Below are positions 24,405 through 32,412 of a stretch of 64,000 bases of DNA, one piece after another (position 1 is the first letter of the stretch; each line of letters begins with the position of its first letter). The position numbers and the translations under genes were made by a program. The notes beneath the pieces were generated by a model. It saw nothing but the letters and a program-made list of their open reading frames with translations, had not been told where the DNA came from and made no database searches. The DNA is taken from assembly GCF_008329435.1 (NCBI RefSeq), contig NZ_NPKN01000001.1:620001-684000 (forward strand). Reading direction: 5' to 3'. Origin of the DNA: Rhodanobacter sp. T12-5. Lineage in GTDB: Bacteria > Pseudomonadota > Gammaproteobacteria > Xanthomonadales > Rhodanobacteraceae.

Positions 24405-27008
24405 TCAGCCCGCCTTGTCACCCGCCGTGTGCGCAATCCACGCGCCGATCACCGCCGACACGTACGGGATCGACTGCGCGGCGAGGATGAAAATCCACAG
24501 GGTGCCTTCGATGTATCGCGTGCCGAAGAATTCGGCCATGCCGAAGATGCACAGTGCCAGCGCGATCGCCATCAGCCCTTCCTCGCGCACCGGCGCGAAG
24601 GCGGCGAAGTTGCTGCCGCCCAGGCGCCGGCTCTTGGCGGTGACCACGAACGAGGTCTTCTCGCGGGTCAGGCCGTGCAGGATGCCGCGGGCGATCGCAT
24701 GCGACAGGCCCATGCTGGCGAGCGATGCCATCAGCGTGTCGCGCCAGCTGCACGGCACGCGGGCGCGATACAGCACGATGCCGAAGATCGCCTTGGCGAA
24801 GAAGAAGCCGATCACGGGGATCAGGAACAGCTGCATCGGCAGGCTGAAATACTGCGGATACGCGACCATGCCGGCGGTCCAGAAGATCGCCATCAGGGTG
24901 AAGATCAGGTGCAGCGCATCGGCAAACCAGCTGAACCAGCCAGTGAGGAAGTGGAAGCGCTGGCCGGCCGACAGCGGCCCGGCCTTGGTCATCCAGTCCC
25001 AGCGACCCTTGAGGATCTGCATCGCGCCGAACGCCCAGCGATAGCGCTGGCTCTTGTACGCCTTGAAGTCGGCCGGGGTCAGGCCCTTGCCCATCAGCTC
25101 GTCGACATAGACCAGGTCGTAGCCGGAGTGCATCAGGCGCAGGCCGAGCTCGGCGTCCTCGCAGATCGTCCACTCGGACCAGCCGCCGGTGCCTTCCAGT
25201 GCGGTGCGCCGTACCATGGTCATGGTGCCGTGCTGGATGATCGCGTTGCGCTCGTTGCGGTGATGCATGCCGATGCGGAAGAAGCCGTCGTATTCCCACG
25301 CGGTCATCCGCCGGAACGCGTTGTGCTCGAACTCGCGATGCGCCTGCGGGCACTGCACCACGGCCACCTTCGGGTCATGGAAATAGCCGGTGAGCGTGGC
25401 CAGCCAGTCCGAACGCACCTCGTAGTCGGCGTCGATCACCGCCACCACATCGGCCTGCGGGTCGGTTTCCTTCAGGCCGAAGTTCAGCGCGCCGGCCTTG
25501 TAGCCGGGCCACGGCTCCAGATGGAAGAAGCGGAAGCGCTTGCCGAGCTTCTCGCAGTATTCCTGCACCGGCTGCCACACGGCCGGGTCCTTCGTGTTGT
25601 TGTCGATCACCAGCACTTCGTAGTTGGCGTAGTCCAGTGCCGCCAGCGAATCGAGCGTGATGATCACCATCTCCGGCGGCTCGTTGTAGCAGGCCAGATG
25701 GATCGACACGAACGGCTGCCGGTCCGGCGGATCGGGCGTCAACATGCTCGCGTGGCGTCTCCACTCGCGCCGCCACAGCACCTCGGTGAACTCGAAGCCG
25801 TTGATCAGCAGGATCGCCAGGATCGCGATCTGCGCCGGGAACAGCAGCGTGAGCATGGTCCAGTCGATCCAGCTCAGGTAGAAGTTGAACGGCAACGTGG
25901 CCGACCACGTCAGCAGGCCGCAGGCGAGCTGGATCAGCATGCAGAAGAACAGCCGCCCCATCAGCTTGAAACGGCTGAAACGCCGTGCGAACAGGATCAT
26001 CGGCAACAGCGCCAGCAGGCTCGCCGCCAGCGCCTTCCACGGCCAGCCGGTGTCCTCGGTCACCGGCCCGGTGAACGGGAACTTCAGCTGGCGATCGGCG
26101 TTGAAGATGCCCCAGTACGCCTCGGTGCGACCCGACAGCTGTTCCTTCCACGGCTGGTCGAACGCTTCCATCAGGTAGTAGTCGATGTGGCGCTGCTTCG
26201 CTGCCAGCAACCATTCGCGGATGAAGATCGCCTCGTTCGAAATGGACGGATCGGCGTGCTCATGACGATCGCCATTTGACGGCCAGCCGATTTCGCCGAC
26301 CACGACGTGTTTGTACGGAAAACGCTGCTGCAGCTGCTGGTACGAGCCCAGCGCCGCGTCCAGCGCCACCCCGTTGGCGACCGGTATGCCGTTCCAGAAC
26401 GGGAAGATGTGGATCGTGATGAAGTCGACGTGATCGGCCAGTTCGGGATATTTCAGCCAGATGTATTCCGGCTCGGCGATCGACACCGGCTGGTGCACGG
26501 CGGCACGCACGCGGTCGAGGTAGGCCATCATCTGCTGCGGCGTGAGGTCGTTGCGGAACAGCACCTCGTTGCCGACGATGACGCGGGTGATGGTGTCGGG
26601 GTACTCGCGCGCCTTGGCGATCAGCGCCTCGATCTCCTTCTCGTTGTTCTCCATGCGCCGCCCGATCTCGGCGCCAGCCATCACCTTCAGGCCGTCCTTC
26701 GCGGCCAGCCGGTAGGTTTGCGGGTTGACCAGCATCGAATACGTGCGGATGCGGTCGGAATAGCGCGCGACCAGCTTGAGATCGCGGTCGATCTCGGCGT
26801 CGCTGGGGTAATCCTGCTTGATCGGGTCCTGATAGCGCTGGAACGAGGAAAACGCGAAGCCGCCGATCTTGCCGTGCCAGTCATCCGGGCCATGCGGCAG
26901 GTTGCCCCACCACCACAGCCCGATATTCATCGCCGCCACGACCAGCGCAAGCACGATGGCGGTGAGCAAGGGGAATCGGCTGTCGTGATTTGCTGCAGTG
27001 GCGCTCAA
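24405..27008 (-). CDS. GH17-like glycosidase domain fused to processive GT2 glycosyltransferase
   Basis: An 867-residue inner-membrane fusion. After one membrane helix (about 14-32) comes a GH17-like domain (40-320) with both expected catalytic glutamates: E148 in VIVGNEVLF and E239 in VVGEIGWPSNG. A membrane bundle (about 325-410) leads to a family 2 glycosyltransferase domain with DAD (526-528), ED (617-618) and QRYRW (654-658), the signature of processive synthases, and further helices to the C-terminus. The architecture resembles NdvB/NdvC-type beta-1,3/1,6-glucan synthases, in which GH17 trims or cyclises the product. The likely start is TTG at 27008 (NFLSATAANHDS region) after a GGGGAA site; an ATG at 27266 would add 86 unconserved-looking residues. 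Confidence 0.88.
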   Translation of the reverse strand: MSATAANHDSRFPLLTAIVLALVVAAMNIGLWWWGNLPHGPDDWHGKIGGFAFSSFQRYQDPIKQDYPSDAEIDRDLKLVARYSDRIRTYSMLVNPQTYRLAAKDGLKVMAGAEIGRRMENNEKEIEALIAKAREYPDTITRVIVGNEVLFRNDLTPQQMMAYLDRVRAAVHQPVSIAEPEYIWLKYPELADHVDFITIHIFPFWNGIPVANGVALDAALGSYQQLQQRFPYKHVVVGEIGWPSNGDRHEHADPSISNEAIFIREWLLAAKQRHIDYYLMEAFDQPWKEQLSGRTEAYWGIFNADRQLKFPFTGPVTEDTGWPWKALAASLLALLPMILFARRFSRFKLMGRLFFCMLIQLACGLLTWSATLPFNFYLSWIDWTMLTLLFPAQIAILAILLINGFEFTEVLWRREWRRHASMLTPDPPDRQPFVSIHLACYNEPPEMVIITLDSLAALDYANYEVLVIDNNTKDPAVWQPVQEYCEKLGKRFRFFHLEPWPGYKAGALNFGLKETDPQADVVAVIDADYEVRSDWLATLTGYFHDPKVAVVQCPQAHREFEHNAFRRMTAWEYDGFFRIGMHHRNERNAIIQHGTMTMVRRTALEGTGGWSEWTICEDAELGLRLMHSGYDLVYVDELMGKGLTPADFKAYKSQRYRWAFGAMQILKGRWDWMTKAGPLSAGQRFHFLTGWFSWFADALHLIFTLMAIFWTAGMVAYPQYFSLPMQLFLIPVIGFFFAKAIFGIVLYRARVPCSWRDTLMASLASMGLSHAIARGILHGLTREKTSFVVTAKSRRLGGSNFAAFAPVREEGLMAIALALCIFGMAEFFGTRYIEGTLWIFILAAQSIPYVSAVIGAWIAHTAGDKAG

Positions 27009-27568
27009 AAAATTCCCCGGCGGAAGCCTGCGCAACAGGCGGTAAAGCCGCAGAAGCTTAACGAATGTGAGGCCAACGGCCAATAAATCCCCTTCCGGTG
27101 GGTGGGATGCCGAGCCAGAGGCCCCCTCGATGCCGGGGTGGCAGCCGCGCAGCGGGCATGACGGCAAGTCGCCGAGGCCTCGACTCGCCAGGGCACTTTT
27201 GAGGGGGAGAGCCAGGTCAGGGCGTGCGGCGGCCCGCTGCCTTTGGCCCGGTGCATTTTTCGACATGCCGGATCTTGCGGGTCGTCCGGCGCAGGAACTG
27301 AAGCGTGTGTCAGCAGCCGTTCTTCCCGGAAAGTTCTGGTGGAGCCGATGCGTGTTCGTCTGGCCATATATCGCGAATCGGCGAGTGCATGTCGCCGTTT
27401 GATTGTGGCGCTGGCCGCATATTCCACAAACAAGTTCTTGCGGATGGTCGCCAATTACGAAAATGTCCTATGGACTCACGGCAGCTCAGTCCGGATAGTG
27501 CCGCCGGTCTTCTATCGGGACGATGAGCGCATCGCAGTCCTCCGGTAGCGCAGTCGATTTGCCCAGGG
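27009..27568. other. Long intergenic region before the bacteriocin export operon
   Basis: This 560-bp stretch separates divergent genes and holds the promoters of both the glucan-synthase gene and the export operon. It becomes AT-richer toward 27360-27500, the likely control region of the operon. I found no convincing promoter pair, no double-glycine peptide and no supported gene; short open frames here lack ribosome sites. Confidence 0.4.
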
Positions 27569-28861
27569 ATGGATTACGTTTTGTCGCAAGGTTTGTTTCG
27601 TCAGGAAGTCATCGACGCGAAGCGCGGTGAATGGTTGGGTTCGATCATCGTGGCCGCACCGCTGTCGCGCTGGCTGCTGACGGCGCTGACACTCGCACTG
27701 GCCGCCACCATCCTGCTGTTCCTCTTCTTTGGTCACTACACCCGTCGTGAAACCGTATTTGGGCAGCTGGTGCCAAGCGCCGGTCTGCTCAATCTCGCCG
27801 CGCCCAGCGCGGGCACCATCACTGGTCTTCACGTGCGCGATGGTCAGGCCGTCAAGGCCGGCGATGTATTGCTCGAGCTTTCGAGCGAACAGGACAGTGC
27901 GGCACTGGGCGACACCCACGCGCTGGTCGGGCAGCAACTGGATATCCAGCGATCCCGCCTGCAGGCCGACCTGCTCAACCAGAAAAAATTGTCGAAGCAG
28001 CAAGCCGACGCGCTCCAGGGCAAAATCGTACTGCTGCGTTCGCAGCTCACCCAGATCGCCGGCCAGCTGGCGATCCAGCAGCAGCAGGTCACCAGCAACC
28101 AGCAGATGCTGGAAAAAATCAGGCCGCTGGCCGCCAAGGGTTTTGTCTCGGCGGTGCAGATCCAGCAGCAGGAAGCGGCCGTGCTGGACGCGCAGGCACA
28201 GTACAAGACCCTGGTTCGCCAGCAACTCGATACCCGTCAGCAACTCGATGCCACCGAACAACAACTGGCGCAACTGCCGCTGGACGACGCCGGCAAGCGC
28301 AACGATACCGAGCGCCAGCTCGCCTCGCTGACCCAATCGATGGCGCAGAACGAAATGCAGCGCGCCGTGGTGTTGCGTGCACCGCGTGACGGTGTGGTTT
28401 CCACCGTGTTGCTGAAAGAAGGTCAGATGGTCGGTGCAGGCCAGCCGTTGCTGTCGATCCTGCCCGCCGGGTCGATTTTGCAGGCGCAGCTGCTGGTACC
28501 CAGCCGGGCCATCGGTTTCATCGAGCCGGGCAGCCGGGTGGTGCTTCGCTATCAGGCGTTTCCGTACCAGAAATTCGGGCAGCAGTACGGCGAGGTCACG
28601 GAGATCTCGCGCAGTGCGCTCAGGCCACCGGACATCGCGGCGTTGATGGGACAGCAATCACAGCAGCAGGAGCCGCTGTACCGCGTCCAGGTGAAACTGG
28701 ACAGCCAGCACGTGCTGGCCTACGGCAAACCCGAGTCGGTGAAACCCGGCATGGCGCTGGAAGCCGACATCCTGATGGAAAGGCGACGCTTGATCGAATG
28801 GGTGTTCGAGCCGTTGTACGGCATGGCCCACCACCTGGCGGGAGAGGCGGCGCATGGCTGA
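27569..28861 (+). CDS. HlyD/CvaA-like bacteriocin export adaptor
   Basis: A 430-residue membrane fusion protein. One membrane helix (LLTALTLALAATILLFLFFG, about 35-54) is followed by HYTRRETVFGQLVPSAGLLN and a lipoyl half-motif, a long glutamine-rich coiled coil (about 105-245), and the second half APRDGVVSTVLLKEGQ. This is the CvaA class that pairs with peptidase-containing ABC exporters in colicin V and class II microcin systems. Its end overlaps the exporter start by 8 bp, so the two are translated together. A TolC partner is not encoded in the window and would be supplied from elsewhere. Confidence 0.92.
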   Translation: MDYVLSQGLFRQEVIDAKRGEWLGSIIVAAPLSRWLLTALTLALAATILLFLFFGHYTRRETVFGQLVPSAGLLNLAAPSAGTITGLHVRDGQAVKAGDVLLELSSEQDSAALGDTHALVGQQLDIQRSRLQADLLNQKKLSKQQADALQGKIVLLRSQLTQIAGQLAIQQQQVTSNQQMLEKIRPLAAKGFVSAVQIQQQEAAVLDAQAQYKTLVRQQLDTRQQLDATEQQLAQLPLDDAGKRNDTERQLASLTQSMAQNEMQRAVVLRAPRDGVVSTVLLKEGQMVGAGQPLLSILPAGSILQAQLLVPSRAIGFIEPGSRVVLRYQAFPYQKFGQQYGEVTEISRSALRPPDIAALMGQQSQQQEPLYRVQVKLDSQHVLAYGKPESVKPGMALEADILMERRRLIEWVFEPLYGMAHHLAGEAAHG

Positions 28862-30995
28862 CGGAACACCGATCAAGCAGGGCGCCAGGCCCATGCGTGG
28901 CCATCACGTTGCGCTCCAGTTCGGCTGGTCGCGCAGCCTGCCGATGATGCTGCAGACCGAGGCCGCCGAGTGTGGTCTGGCATGCCTGGCGATGGTCGCG
29001 AGCTATCACGGTCACGATGTCGACCTGGCCGGTTTGCGCCGCAAATTTTCCACCTCGTTGAAGGGCGTCACCCTGGCACGGGTGATGGCGATGGCGGGCC
29101 AGCTCGGCTTCACCTGTCGCCCACTCAAGCTGGACATGGACAACTTGCGCCAGCTCAAGACGCCGTGCCTGCTGCACTGGGATCTCAATCATTTCGTGGT
29201 GCTCAAACGGGTCGGCAAGCGGCGCATCGTTGTCCACGATCCTGCGTACGGCATACGCAAGCTGAGTTGGAAGGAAGTTTCCGAGCATTTCACCGGTGTG
29301 GCGCTGGAGCTCTCTCCGTCGGCGGATTTTGCTCCGGTGAGCGAACGCCAGGCGGTGTCGCTGCGTGCGCTTACCGGCCGCGTGCGTGGCTTGGTGCCAG
29401 CGCTGGCACAGATCCTGTTGCTCGCCTTGGCGCTGGAAGTCTTTGCGCTGGCCGCACCGTTCTACCTGCAATGGGTGCTTGACCAGGTGATGGTCTCGGC
29501 CGATCACGACCTGCTGAGTTTGCTCGGCTTGGGCTTCATCGGCATCGCGGTGTTCTCCGCGCTGGTCACGGCGGCGCGTTCGTGGGCGGTCACCTGGCTG
29601 GGCGCCACCCTCAATGTGCAATGGGCCAGCAACCTGTTCGGCCACCTGATGCAACTGCCGCTGGACTGGTTCGAAAAGCGACACGTGGGTGATGTGGTGT
29701 CGCGCTTCGGCTCCATCCATACCATCCAGCAAACCCTCACCACACAGTTCATCGGCTCGCTACTCGATGGCCTGATGTCACTGGTGACTTTAGTGGTGAT
29801 GGGCTTCTACAGCCTTTGGCTCACCGCGCTGGTCGTCGGCCTGTTCTTGGCCTACGGACTGATTCGCTGGGCATTCTTCAATCCGCTGCGCCAGGCGAAC
29901 GAGGAACAGATCGTCTGTGGTGCGCGCCAGCAAAGCGAACTCCTGGAATCCATCCGTGGCGCCATGCCAATCAAGCTGGCCAACAAGCAAGACGAGCGGC
30001 TGTCCCGCTACGCAAATGCGACTGTCTCCACCATCAATCGCGGGATCGGCATCCAGCGTTTGAGCATAGCTTTCACGCTTAGCAATCAGTTGCTGTTCGG
30101 TATCGGCCGGGTGGTGATGATCTGGATTGCCGCCACGCTGGCACTCGAGAACAGATTCACGGCCGGTGCGCTGATCGCCTTCATCGCTTACGCCGATCAA
30201 TTTATCAGTCGCGCCGCTGCATTGATCGATAAGTGGGTGGACTTCAGCATGCTGAAGCTGCATGCGGAGCGAGTGGCGGATATCGCGCTGACCTCGCCGG
30301 AACAACGTGCGGAAACGGCGTGGAACGGCCCGATTCCCGAAGCTAGCATCGAACTGTGCAACGTCAGCTTCCGTTACGCGGAGAACGAGCCTTGGATACT
30401 CAAAAACTGCAATCTTAAGGTCGAAGCCGGGGAGTCAGTCGCAATCACTGGGCCTAGCGGTTGCGGCAAGAGCACGCTGGCAAAGATCGCCCTGGGTTTG
30501 CTCGAGCCCACCGAGGGCGTGGTGAAGTTCGGCGGAATCGACATCCGAAAGTTGGGTTTGGATTATTACCGCCAGCTTGTCGCGTCGGTAATGCAGAGCG
30601 ACCAGCTTTTCGCAGGGACGATCGCAGACAACATCAGTTTTTTCGATACCGCTCAGGATTTGGAGCGGATGCTGGTTGTCTCTCAACTGGCACAAATACA
30701 CGCGGACATCATGGCGATGCCGATGGGTTATCAAAGTTTGGTGGGCGACATGGGATCCAGTCTATCCGGCGGACAAAAGCAACGGGTGATTCTCGCGAGG
30801 GCACTATATCGGAAGCCTTTGCTATTGCTGCTTGACGAGGCAACTAGTCACTTGGACATGGCAAAAGAGCGTGAGGTAAACCTAGCCATAGGAGGTTTAA
30901 ATCTTACCAGAGTCGTGATCGCGCATCGCTCGGAAACGATAGATTCTGCGGGCAGGACTATCTGCCTCGACGAAGTCGCTCGCGGGTCGCTATAG
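28854..30995 (+). CDS. C39-peptidase ABC transporter (CvaB-like bacteriocin processing/export)
   Basis: A 713-residue exporter. The N-terminal C39 protease (residues 25-160) has catalytic Cys40 in EAAECGLACLAM, His113 in DLNHFVVL and Asp129 in VHDPAYG, so it should cut substrates after a Gly-Gly leader. Six membrane helices (about 170-460) and an ATPase domain follow: Walker A GPSGCGKST at 533-541, signature LSGGQKQR, Walker B LLLLDEATSHLD and the switch His in VIAHRSE. The reading frame is intact, but base composition drops strongly in the last third (27 G+C of 60 bases at 30841-30900), suggesting a recombination junction. Small peptide genes begin 56 bp downstream. Confidence 0.94.
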   Translation: MADGTPIKQGARPMRGHHVALQFGWSRSLPMMLQTEAAECGLACLAMVASYHGHDVDLAGLRRKFSTSLKGVTLARVMAMAGQLGFTCRPLKLDMDNLRQLKTPCLLHWDLNHFVVLKRVGKRRIVVHDPAYGIRKLSWKEVSEHFTGVALELSPSADFAPVSERQAVSLRALTGRVRGLVPALAQILLLALALEVFALAAPFYLQWVLDQVMVSADHDLLSLLGLGFIGIAVFSALVTAARSWAVTWLGATLNVQWASNLFGHLMQLPLDWFEKRHVGDVVSRFGSIHTIQQTLTTQFIGSLLDGLMSLVTLVVMGFYSLWLTALVVGLFLAYGLIRWAFFNPLRQANEEQIVCGARQQSELLESIRGAMPIKLANKQDERLSRYANATVSTINRGIGIQRLSIAFTLSNQLLFGIGRVVMIWIAATLALENRFTAGALIAFIAYADQFISRAAALIDKWVDFSMLKLHAERVADIALTSPEQRAETAWNGPIPEASIELCNVSFRYAENEPWILKNCNLKVEAGESVAITGPSGCGKSTLAKIALGLLEPTEGVVKFGGIDIRKLGLDYYRQLVASVMQSDQLFAGTIADNISFFDTAQDLERMLVVSQLAQIHADIMAMPMGYQSLVGDMGSSLSGGQKQRVILARALYRKPLLLLLDEATSHLDMAKEREVNLAIGGLNLTRVVIAHRSETIDSAGRTICLDEVARGSL

Positions 30996-31051
30996 GTGCG
31001 CTTTGTTCCACCTGATGCGGTTATTTTCTCTGAGAACTACAAGGAGCTGTA

Positions 31052-31204
31052 ATGAAAGCCTTGGCTTGTGTTGAAAGCGCGCTGGCAAATAGCCCGTTTG
31101 CCGTTCGCGTGGCAGTGATCGTGCTTGCTTCGTTGGTTGTGTTTGCCATGGCCGCGTACGCAGGAACGAGTATTGGGCGAGCGTTGTATTACTTATCTCA
31201 TTAA
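31052..31204 (+). CDS. Small hydrophobic peptide, leaderless relative of the third peptide
   Basis: A 50-residue peptide with an excellent AAGGAG ribosome site. It begins MKALACVESALANSPFAV, has no Gly-Gly leader, then a hydrophobic stretch (VAVIVLASLVVFAMAAY) and ends AGTSIGRALYYLSH. Aligned without gaps from the C-terminus, its last 33 residues match the third peptide of this cluster (31417-31617) at 13 positions, including A-G-x-S-I-G-R/K and the final H. I infer a paralogue that stays in the cell membrane, for example as an immunity or antidote peptide; a leaderless bacteriocin is the other option. No known family is recognised. Confidence 0.75.
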   Translation: MKALACVESALANSPFAVRVAVIVLASLVVFAMAAYAGTSIGRALYYLSH

Positions 31205-31216
31205 AAGGAGCTCGAA

Positions 31217-31375
31217 ATGCAAGTCCTTCAGGAACGCGAACTGGAAGAGGTTAATGGCGGTATTGCTGGTTTGGTTGTCGCTGGCATTATTGTTGGTGGA
31301 ATTGCACTTGTCGGATTGGCCGTGGGCATCTACAACGGCTATAAAGCAGCCGAGCACGATGCGGCGAAAAAGTAA
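31217..31375 (+). CDS. Class II bacteriocin-like precursor with double-glycine leader (peptide A)
   Basis: A 52-residue precursor, ribosome site AAAGGAG. The first 15 residues (MQVLQERELEEVNGG) form a textbook double-glycine leader with acidic and hydrophobic residues at the usual spacing. The predicted mature peptide has 37 residues: a hydrophobic Gly/Val/Ile helix with a GIIVGG (GxxxG) motif, then a polar tail KAAEHDAAKK. This shape fits one half of a two-peptide, membrane-inserting bacteriocin. It lies 12 bp after the leaderless gene and 41 bp before the next precursor, downstream of the matching C39 exporter. Confidence 0.85.
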   Translation: MQVLQERELEEVNGGIAGLVVAGIIVGGIALVGLAVGIYNGYKAAEHDAAKK

Positions 31376-31416
31376 GTAATGCTCACTATTGCTGAACAAA
31401 CTAAAAAGGGGGTTTC

Positions 31417-31617
31417 ATGAGCGCAGGAATTGTGCTGGCAAATCATGGTTCGCTTATTGAATTGAACGACGGCGAAATTCAAGAGGTTTCCGGAGGGGTC
31501 ATTGGGGCGGTTTTCCTGGGGGTAGCTGCTGTGGCCATTGCAGGCCTCACGGTATACACCTTGGCCGAAAGTGCGGGTGAGTCAATCGGCAAGTTCGCCT
31601 ATAATGTGACGCACTGA
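31417..31617 (+). CDS. Class II bacteriocin-like precursor with double-glycine leader (peptide B)
   Basis: A 66-residue precursor with ribosome site AAGGGGG. Its 27-residue leader ends IELNDGEIQEVSGG, very close to the consensus L-x-x-x-E-I-x-x-V-S-G-G. The predicted mature peptide has 39 residues: a hydrophobic helix (VIGAVFLGVAAVAIAGL) and an amphipathic end ESAGESIGKFAYNVTH with a GESIG (GxxxG) motif. With peptide A it makes a plausible two-component bacteriocin. The 50-residue leaderless peptide upstream resembles its mature part. A strong hairpin terminator follows 46 bp after the stop. Confidence 0.87.
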   Translation: MSAGIVLANHGSLIELNDGEIQEVSGGVIGAVFLGVAAVAIAGLTVYTLAESAGESIGKFAYNVTH

Positions 31618-31663
31618 CTTTTCCGGTCGCTCTAGGAGCACCGGTAGCCGTTGACTAAGGCCG

Positions 31664-31706
31664 CTGGCGTGGTTCATAGATGCACCACGCCAGTTGGTTT
31701 GGTTTT
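31664..31706 (+). terminator. Intrinsic terminator of the bacteriocin operon
   Basis: A perfect 10-bp stem (CTGGCGTGGT with ACCACGCCAG) around a 10-base loop is followed by the T-rich tract TTGGTTTGGTTTT. It lies after peptide B and should end the export/peptide operon, leaving the fourth candidate downstream in a separate unit or as read-through. Confidence 0.8.
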
Positions 31707-32082
31707 CACCACGGTTTTTTGTTGGCGTCAGCGCGCAGCCAAGCGACCACCACGGTGCGGTGGATCTGCGATCGTTTCAGCTACCAATGATCGGTTGCGG
31801 GCACATTGATGCTCGGCAGCTCCCCGTGCTGCAGTCGAACGAGCTGCCACCCATGGCCGGTCCTGATTAGTGACGACGCTCAGCCAAAAAAATTGTTGAC
31901 TGGAAATCGGGGTCGGAGTATCGCTGTTGGACGGTCCTCTGTTTTTGCGTATGAACGCATCGGGAATCGTGTTTTGCAGCCTGTTTTGCGTGTTATTTAT
32001 AGGGCGAGCCGTAATTAATTGTTCGACTGGGTCGTGCCGTTGTTGAGGCGGTCTTTCCTCGCCTTTGCAGAAGTAGCAGGTA
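31707..32082. other. AT-enriched stretch between the bacteriocin operon and the fourth candidate
   Basis: No gene is supported over these 376 bp. G+C content is lower than in the core genome parts of the window, with patches such as GTGTTATTTATAGGG and CCGTAATTAATTGT (31990-32025) that could hold a promoter for the following small ORF. Two short open frames here lack ribosome sites and leader motifs. The stretch may be debris of transferred DNA. Confidence 0.4.
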
Positions 32083-32316
32083 GTGAAAATCATCAATGCG
32101 GATGACGTGAAGGCCGTTGCTGGTGGCGCGTCAGGCACCTCCAACGAAGGGTTGCCTTGGTGGGTTCCTGTGTTGGGTAATCCCGACCACCTTCCTCCAG
32201 GCTTCCCCGGCACCCCGGGCGGCCCCGTCCTTCCTCCCAGCACTTTCTGCACGATTTTGCTGAATACCCGAGGAAATCCCCTGGCTCTGCCAGGGATACT
32301 TGTTTTTGCCATATGA
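32083..32316 (+). CDS. Candidate Pro/Gly-rich secreted peptide with double-glycine leader
   Basis: A 77-residue ORF starting at GTG, with a stop codon three codons upstream so no longer form exists. The first 15 residues, MKIINADDVKAVAGG, look like a short double-glycine leader (D-D-V-x-x-V-A-G-G). The 62-residue remainder is unlike peptides A and B: it is rich in Pro and Gly (LPPGFPGTPGGPVLPP), has a Trp pair (GLPWWVPVLG), one Cys and a hydrophobic end. The ribosome site is weak (GCAGG close to the start). It could be a second substrate of the C39 exporter or a chance ORF; no family is recognised. Confidence 0.55.
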   Translation: MKIINADDVKAVAGGASGTSNEGLPWWVPVLGNPDHLPPGFPGTPGGPVLPPSTFCTILLNTRGNPLALPGILVFAI

Positions 32317-32412
32317 ATCAGACAACCAGGAAACTACGCACGCCGTCGGCTGTTTCACCGTGGACGTGAGTTTCCGCTCTCTTTCCCGCAAGACCGGACA
32401 TGGACAACGCTG

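Noticed and set aside
27009-27266. N-terminal extension of the GH17-GT2 protein from an ATG at 27266
   Set aside because: The added residues look like translated intergenic DNA, while the TTG at 27008 has a ribosome site and directly precedes the membrane helix.
31806-32018. 70-codon plus-strand frame in the low-GC gap
   Set aside because: No double-glycine leader, no ribosome site and an unremarkable Arg/Ser-rich sequence.
31951-32046. 31-codon hydrophobic frame (MNASGIVFCSLFCVLFIG) that could be a toxin-like peptide
   Set aside because: No ribosome site or leader motif; AT-rich DNA readily gives such hydrophobic runs by chance.
31728-32312. Minus-strand frame of 194 codons across the fourth peptide candidate
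   Set aside because: No ribosome site, no hydrophobic or domain pattern, and its first part is the antisense of the Pro/Gly-rich ORF.
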